Shown here: positions 56,591 through 64,000 of the stretch, one piece after another
Numbering within the stretch: position 1 is the first letter of the stretch
Layout of the letters: every line of letters starts with the position of its first letter
From: Metellina segmentata
Taxonomy: Eukaryota > Arthropoda > Arachnida > Araneae > Tetragnathidae
Reading direction: 5' to 3'
Length of the DNA: 64,000 nucleotides
Assembly: GCA_947359465.1 (NCBI GenBank)
Contig: OX375883.1
Location: 17,858,088 to 17,922,087, forward strand
The notes under the pieces: model-generated
What the model was told of the DNA's origin: nothing
What the model saw: the letters and a program-made list of their open reading frames with translations, nothing else
The model's database searches: none
Program-made: the position numbers and the translations under genes

Positions 56591-56929
56591 CCGGCGCCTG
56601 TATAATTTATTATTACGAATCAAGGCGTCATAACCGGTCCAAATATTTTTGATTAAAAAAAGATTGACGCCTGGTATGTAAAAAGTTAAAATATTTGTTT
56701 TCGATTAAACAGATCATAACCTTCAAATTTTTTAACTAATAAAATTTTCCAATTAAATTTAAAAATAATGCATTGTGTGGAAAGTTGTTACATATTAAAA
56801 ATAAATTTGCAGTGAATTATTTGCAAGCAATTACATTTTGCTAATTATAATTGATTAATGACTAACTTATCCCTATTATACAAAAACATTTATTTCAATC
56901 TATCCCCAAAAGGTAATTTATTTTTTTGG

Positions 56930-57220
56930 TAATTTTTTAGTTAACGTCGTACTAGAGCAACACAACGGGCTATTGACGACGGTCCGGGATCAATCCTTTA
57001 ATGGAAAGATCCGAGGACAACACCTCGTAATTTTGAACCACGGTCAGATGACGAAGCAACACCTGAGCTGGCACCCCACTCTCCAAACTTCCACGCCAAC
57101 CCAACGTGAGGACTTTCGGCCACGACAGATTTAAGGTGCACCAGCCGCCTCTACACCATAAGCTTACAATCATCTATGCTCGGACCCGGAACCTTCCGAT
57201 CTAGAGGCTAACACCTTAGG
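56930..57220 (-). repeat. Near full-length SINE
   Basis: Tail (GTTAACGTCGTACTAGAGCA), the middle with the 25-bp segment present, and head (CCTTCCGATCTAGAGGCTAA); part of the B box is deleted (GGACCCGGAACC). Confidence 0.8.
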
Positions 57221-58578
57221 GCTGGTCCCCAAATGTGGTCCTAGAGGTGAAATGAGGAAACTGGTTAGGTGTACTAAATAAGTATTCTGAAAATAATTCT
57301 GCCTGTTTTCACACGTCCATGTGCATGTGCATTTTATTTGATAAATTAAATTTTGAGTGACGCTAATTAAATTAGCTAGTGGATTTTTTAAAATTCAGCT
57401 TGCTTTTAAAACTTTGTGGCAACACAATATACATTGTTTGGATGAATGAAACAGATGGCAGATAATATAGAAAGTAAATGTTTATTTGAAACTTTGGAAA
57501 TATACACAGAAATAATAAGACTAGAATGGTACAGCTTTTTTTCCTTAAAAAATGCAATAACGACATTTAAACTTTGCTTATAAAATATATAAACATACTT
57601 ATTTAATAACAATGAGATTCTACTCATGCTTAATATAAAAACATTACATAAATACATTTTTTATAGAAGCATAATTTTGGAAGTCCAACAAACTCGTTCT
57701 GAACCGGGATTAACTAAATGCATAATAGCATGCTGAGTAAGTTTCTGAAATATTCCATAAAAACATTTTGGATGCCTAGATACGAGCCTTCGGTACGAAG
57801 GTAGATTTTCCATCATTGTGCAAACTGTTGTTAAAGTTATCTCGTCAAATTTGAGATAACTGCACCAACTAAGTTATCACTGCCTGTCGCATTAGGCACC
57901 AAATGACAAACTTAGAACCAGAATCAGCGCTAGAGATGACAAGTGTGGCAGCTTTGTTTATGTTCACTTAATTTGAAAAACATACTGGTTTAAAACTATG
58001 TGAGTCAAATGCTTTCTAGCTGTAGCCTGCAACGGATTACCATGTTCCATAATTGTTGCCAATCGGTGATGGTAATCAATCATCAATGTTACTGTGTTCT
58101 CGAGTTTAACCAAATAACCATGCGATACAGTTGGAAAAGTACAAGTATAAAAAAAAATACTAAACAATTACATTGATAAGCAAAGAGTTACAATAATCTA
58201 GAATTAATAATCTATTTGTCTCTCCAAGACACTAATGTAATACTGTCCACATGCATTGGGACATCCTTTTAAAGCGTTGGTCGAGTGCAATTATTCTGTG
58301 TTAGTCACTGATTGGGCAATTACTGGATTGATGATATGGGAGCATCTGTAAACTAATCAGCACAGCAGTTTTATTTCAATTATTTTGTTTAAGAGGTCTT
58401 TCAAAGGCGAATTTTTGAATTCCGGTATGGTATAAAATGTGGGAACACTGGTTTTGATTAGGAAAACACACACAAAAAGGAAACAGGTGGTTTAGTTCAA
58501 CTACTACTGCCTTTACATGGATATCCCGCTTTTAAACCTATCTTCAAGTGAACCAATCAATGCACATGTTTTGAGGAT
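57221..58578. other. Unassigned stretch
   Basis: No gene or recognised repeat. Short frames here lack motifs. Confidence 0.35.
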
Positions 58579-58587
58579 GTGTAATAC

Positions 58588-59137
58588 CAGGCCTCGAAAT
58601 ATACTTTTTAATACAGGTGCACCTAAGTTTTTAAATTAGGTGCACAGGTTATATTTTAGGTGCACATTTTAATAAAACGTAACATAAAAGCATTAATGTA
58701 ATATAAACTACTTTAAATAAAAATTTATTAAATAATACTTAAAATAAAAATATTTAAACATCTAAATTCTCCCTTCTCTGCGGGAACGGCTGTCACGACA
58801 ATCGCTTCAACAGAGCCATCTGGAAAATGTTTCGATCATCGGGAAGTTCTGGTAGCAGTGACACAAGTAAAATGCAAGTAAACCTTCTTCCTGTATAAAC
58901 CCGTTACGGCTTAGCGATTTTGTTTTCGCATAGTGTATATTTAGGAAATTTAATTACGTTTCTTCAGAGGGAGAGAAGTTGATACTAATACTTTGTTCAA
59001 ACATCAAAATAACATAAAACACGTTCCCACCCCCACTTTGTATAATGTTAGGTTCACTGCGTGCACCTAGTGGGAAAAAATTAGGTGCACAATTTTATTT
59101 TCATGTGTACCTGTGCACCCAGGTATTTCGAGCCCTG
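58588..59137. mobile_element. hAT-type MITE with target duplication
   Basis: GTGTAATAC flanks both ends (58579-58587 and 59138-59146). Terminal repeats are CAGGCCTCGAAATA and, inverted, CAGGGCTCGAAATA, a known hAT-type terminus. GGTGCAC subterminal motifs recur at both ends (58615, 58638 and 58658, with counterparts near 59062-59120), as expected for transposase-binding repeats. hAT elements duplicate 8 bp; the ninth matching base may be chance. No transposase frame. Confidence 0.75.
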
Positions 59138-59146
59138 GTGTAATAC

Positions 59147-62100
59147 TAATTATAGAAATCATCACAGTTCAATATAAGCTCGTGATTCATTTTCAACATA
59201 ATGTATCGTGGCAACTAAAAATCAACATTTTTATTTACATATAGCTTTTCAGGTTTAAATTTAAAATGGCTGTAAGCTATTTTGGATGACAAATATAATT
59301 GCCGATTGTGTCCTGTTTTGGATTTAACCAAATGAATCAAAATCAGATTCTTTCCGCAATACCATTTGGAAATGCATATAAAATCAGCAGCAGTTCTTTC
59401 ATTAAAACAGTAAATAGTTACAAAAATTATATACTGTAGGTATTTTACATACATGGAATGCAGGCATGTATAGTATTGTAACAAACAGTTGCCGAGATTA
59501 ATTGCCAATAGAAACGAGGATAGGATTATATTGAATGAACATATTCAATTTGTAAAAACAAATGCAGCACAATTTCCCCCTGAAGCAAAACAAATCTAGT
59601 GTGATCACATATATACTGGTTAAAAATAATGAAAATAAAAAGCAATTTAAATAGTTCACTTTTACTGAAGTAAATTTTCATGGATGAGGAAACTTAAAAA
59701 AAAATCTTTAACTTAGGCTTAGATACAGCAATAATTGTTGGGTCGAGTTAAAGGTTGATATAAAAAAAACCTTTTTTTGGGTAATACATACTGTAATGCT
59801 TTGGCATAAAGGCCACTAATCTTCGTGACTTTGACCCGATTGTACAAATTACATTTAGGAAAAGTATCTATTTACATTTTTTACTCTGGTGTAGCAATCT
59901 TATCACAATTTTAAAACAAGTATTTACAATTAAAATATTGCATTCAATTGAAGGTGCCTACACAAAATCAATTCTAGTGTTAATAATTTTCTCGTTTTAC
60001 TTCTAGTGTTGTTTGTTGCATATTAACAAATTTAGAGGCTAGTGTCTGAGTAAAAAGATCGCAACCAGAAAAATACAGAATATTTTTTGTCAAACTCTAA
60101 GTTGTCAATTCAAGTTCCACATTTGCAGAAAAATAACTTTCATGAGTACCCATTTTTCTCTCTATTTAAAATGCGTTTTTGGTTTGAAATCATTAATAAG
60201 GTCTAAATTAGTATGCAGGCTGTCTTCATAGAGGTACTTATAGAATGTTACATTTCCATTGAAATGGTATTTCACCATAAGAGTATACCATTGTTAAGGC
60301 CATGTATGTTGATTTATACCATTTGCGTTGTCAGGCTGTAATCTCGAACTTTGCATTACTTAGCTAAAGAAAGCTGAATGTGGGTTTATTTTCAAGCCCA
60401 TGAAACAGGCTTCTGATTATGCTATGGCCATGGTTTTTGCTCTATAAAAAATGATTTCTAAGTCAAGTCACATAATTTTTTAGTTTGGATTTTTAAAAAC
60501 CTATATTTTAAAGTTGAAAAAATATTGTCGGCCTATGAATTCTTTACAAAGGCAGGAAAATTTGGAATTGGAACTGAAGGTGAAAATGAACGGTCGCTAC
60601 GTGGCGACTCAGTGTTTGAATGAGGAGACTGAAAAATTGTGCTACAGTTGTACTCACTGTAAAATTGAGGGAATGCTAACGGCGGAGACAGAACGACAAA
60701 ACGGGAAAGGCATGAATAATAAACCAAGCTTAAATTAAACAGTTTTCGCTACCTCAAAGACCGATGCCATCAAATTAATGTTAGTGAAAATGCTCGTCTT
60801 CTCACGAAAATCCAATCACATAAATTCATTATTAAAAACACATTCTGGAATGTACAATTAGGACTGCTGCTGTTAGAATATTGGAAAATTAATTTTTTTT
60901 AGTAAAATTATTTACCAAATTAAGACTTTTTCTTTGTTAAATTGGTGCTTTGAAACATATTCTATAATTTTTGGAACCGATAAAATTTAAATTAACAGAA
61001 ATTATTTAAATTGACGTTTATTTATGGCCCACACATCAAAACAACATTATTATTCAGGACAAAAAATTGTCTCAAAAAATTTTGTTACATCACACAATTA
61101 ACATAAAACAAATCAAACTTCTACAGGGGCACACCCAAGACATCCATTTGGAGAAAGCTGCACTGGCCTGTATTTTGTAAGGGGGAAAGTTGTAACTTGA
61201 TATGTTTGCTAAGTCAAATGTGCAGGGCTGCCAGTCAAAGTGTGAAATAATAGCATAAAATCTAAAAACTAGTAAAAAAAAAAAGAAAAAAATTTTAAAT
61301 GAATTTATTAGTTTATTTTCACCCTTCTTTCTTCTCTTCCGGAGTGATGTCAGAAAGAAGAAGCCAGCCAATTTAGCTATTTTTTACCTTTGACATCACA
61401 ATCATCTGAATTGCGTTTGGTGCTTTGGAATCATGCCAAGTTTTTCCGATTCTAGTGTGTTGTGATTCACGTTGTTGATAACAGCCACCTCGAGGCCATC
61501 ACGGCATTTCGTTTGTGAAGCAAACCAACTATATTTATAGATGACTGCCCTTCTTCGGTGCTTTTTTTCTATCACAGAGAATCGTTAAAGATCAAATAAA
61601 AATTTCAATGGATTTGAAATCGGCGGAACATTTTACATTAAATTACTTTATACATTTGATTTTCTTTTTAAAAAAACCTTTTCAACTGAATATTATTTAT
61701 ACTTTTGCAAGAGATTGTGACGTCACGCCTATTGGATCTCTTTGCAATTAAATGGGAATTTGTAGCAATCACCGAGGGTTAGTGAGCAGTGGCCACACCT
61801 GACCCCACGAAAAGAATTGTCATGGCAAAGGTCGTGCTGGCCATGCAGTGGCTAGTTTAAAATACATATAACACAACCAAATTCTATTTTTTGACCTCGA
61901 AATTAGTACTTTTTTAAGCAGCTATACAGTAAAAAAAAAAAAAATTGTCAGCCAACCAGTTTCTGCTAAGCCAAGGACATGCTAATTAAAGCAAGGAAAA
62001 AAGTTAAATCCTACCATGCCAAATTAAAAATTTTAAAGAACTAAACTATTCATCACATATGGATATTTTTGCATTTTTCCAAGTTTGGGAAGGATGTGTA

Positions 62101-62762
62101 TGCGAAGAACGTATATGTAATAGTGACTGTATGCGGATGTGCCCCTGAACTTTTATATAAAAATGAATTTTGAGCAGGTTCTTAAATTTTTCAAGACAAT
62201 CAAGCTTAAAATTATATAGACACTTGGGAAACAACGTACTTACAAAACATATTTGATAAAATATTTAAAGTATGCTGCAAATCCACCTTTAAGTATGCAA
62301 TAGAGTAACATGTTAAGTATTTAAATCTGAGCAATCGTTAAATATTCCCTATTAACGTTATAAGTATATGCATTATAAGAATATATTTTTAGGGATAATA
62401 CATTTCTTTGCCATTTACATAAATCACCATATTTGACAAATCAAATATTGAGTAAAATTCATTAATACAAACTTCTCTAAAGAAACTTTCAAATGCAATC
62501 AAATGTCTGCAATTCAATTTATAATTATATCGACTTCACTAATACTTTCGCAATCACTTCAATATCAACAAATACAAAAACAAGACACACTTACAGCTAA
62601 AATGTTGAACTAAAATACTAAAAAACCCATTAATATTGAAAACACATACGTTTAGCAAATTAAGAACAATTCTAAAATTGCACAGAAAAAGTTGCCAGAG
62701 CTACACTATAAAATTCATTAAAATTTGTCATTCCATCTGACATGCATCAATATATTTCAATA
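59147..62762. other. Long unassigned AT-rich stretch
   Basis: I see no supported gene, RNA or element. The frame 60514-60738 (+, ATG, 74 codons) and the minus frame 59508-59215 show no known motif and unremarkable codon content. Confidence 0.35.
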
Positions 62763-62764
62763 TA

Positions 62765-63443
62765 CAGTCAAACCTCATTTAGAACTTGTTTGATACAAAT
62801 TACTGATGATACGATCTAAATTCCAATCCCATCAAAATATGTATTCAAATAATGTTAACTTGTTCATTTAAGAATTCGTGGGTTACACTAATTTCCGCTT
62901 AAAACCAACAAATTTTCGAAAATTAAGGATAAACTGATTCTTTTTAATGATATTATTTGAAACATTGAGTGACTCTGAAATTGCAGAAGATTTATTTGTG
63001 GAAGAGAGTGAAGAATAAATGAAGATTCCGAACACCAAGCGATAAGCATGCCTTCTTTGAAAGAAGCTCTGGATGGCTTAGAAATTGTTCATCAGTTTTG
63101 TTAGGCAGTGAAAATTCATCTGCTCAATTCTGCATAAAGATTTTCTTGAAGAATGCAAGGAAAAACACAAAACTCGATAACAGAACTATTTCAAGACAAA
63201 AATTGCATAAGCAGGAAATATCTGTAATCAAAAATTATCTGTGCAATCAAGAACTATCTAATCTTTGTAATGAAGAATGCCATTTATCTATGAACCAAGA
63301 ATTGTACTACAGTAATTGAAATATATGCATATTTTATTTCATTTTTCAAATAATGGACTTTCTGATTTTGGATAACATGAACTACGGATGATACCAATTT
63401 GTTTTCACGGTAAGATGAAATTCATCTAAACAAGGTTTGACTG
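62765..63443 (+). mobile_element. pogo/Tigger-type element, internally deleted
   Basis: Terminal inverted repeats CAGTCAAACCTCATTTAGA and (right, reverse complement) CAGTCAAACCTTGTTTAGA are flanked by TA (62763-62764 and 63444-63445). CAGTCAAACC is a characteristic pogo/Tigger end. Near 63049-63100 the plus strand encodes MPSLKEALDGLEIVHQF, similar to the C-terminal part of pogo-type transposases, followed by stops. The catalytic domain is deleted. Confidence 0.65.
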
Positions 63444-63445
63444 TA

Positions 63446-64000
63446 GTAATAACAATAATAAAATGTATAGGGCATCGATAAATTTAAACATCTGATGACG
63501 AAAATTAACAAAGAAAGCTACAAGATATGGAAAAACAGTTAGCTATACAATTCAGTACCGATTCAAGTTTCATTTACACTAGGGTGAATATCTTCAATGA
63601 CAAGTGCACTTTATGAGCATTGTTTTGCACTGTCATTTAATACAAAAATAACTTTTAATTTGGACTTTCCTAATCAATCATTACATTAACCACTCAACTG
63701 TTTTGCCCGTACAGTATATATACATATAAACTCTGTTCTCAGCAATCTTGATAGCTGAAGAGTTTAATTTCTGTTTCTTTTCCTGTTTCACCAGTATTTT
63801 TTCTGCCTGTAGTTTCGATTTTTCGAATGTATGAATATTGAACAGAACGAAACAGGAAAGTAAAATGCAAACCTTGATTTGTCTCCTGTATCGGAATCAT
63901 AAAGTACGTTTGAATAAAGCAAACTTTCAGGGCAAATATCCGCTGCACTTGAAACAAAAAAAAATTATTCTAAATACTTAAATTTCCCTGATACTTAACT
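63446..64000. other. Unassigned end of window
   Basis: No feature supported. Confidence 0.3.

Noticed and set aside
60514..60738. 74-codon frame with ATG as a small gene
   Set aside because: No motif, low complexity, and a similarly long frame on the opposite strand.

Overview
This is a eukaryotic window: AT-rich (clearly below 40% G+C by eye), with long non-coding stretches. Almost everything recognisable in it is transposable-element sequence. I found no host protein-coding gene, no rRNA, no convincing functional tRNA and no CRISPR array. The mix of elements (BEL/Pao, Ty3/gypsy and Copia retrotransposons, an RTE-type LINE, Tc1/mariner, pogo, hAT, Merlin, MULE, Helitrons and a tRNA-derived SINE) fits an arthropod genome. 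A spider is my best guess from the SINE body and BEL content, but that is inference.

Layout. 1-6.2 kb: Merlin-type MITE end, SINE relics, a possible Copia solo LTR, an inverted-repeat element with a tRNA-like core, a mariner-type MITE and an old 492-bp direct duplication. 6.7-10.9 kb: a degenerate Copia element with several stops and frameshifts. 11.5-13.5 kb: a decayed MULE transposase with a SWIM zinc finger, then a 3 x 120-bp tandem repeat. 17.1-20.0 kb: a 5'-truncated RTE LINE with a clear 12-bp target-site duplication and one in-frame stop.

21.4-39.3 kb is the centrepiece, a nested insertion complex. A plus-strand BEL/Pao relic was entered by (i) a Merlin element, (ii) a 773-bp TIR element, (iii) a Tc1 element at a TA and (iv) a LINE fragment. 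The Tc1 copy was then split by a 9.5-kb Ty3/gypsy element. That element has two 1665-bp LTRs differing at one base that I could find, intact gag and pol, and a TTTAAAC heptamer directly before the gag stop. It is the only element here that looks recently active. At about 39.26 kb the BEL relic meets a second BEL relic in inverted orientation (39.26-41.7 kb).

41.7-43.2 kb: two adjacent non-autonomous Helitrons and a Helitron 5' end. 45.1-46.6 kb and 55.8-57.2 kb: SINE clusters, one copy with a perfect 14-bp target duplication. 52-53.2 kb: SGNH-hydrolase-like coding remnant with local duplications. 53.9-54.7 kb: another Helitron. 54.9-55.8 kb: a third BEL gag fragment. 58.6-59.1 kb: hAT-type MITE. 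62.8-63.4 kb: pogo/Tigger-type element. The remaining intervals show nothing I can name.
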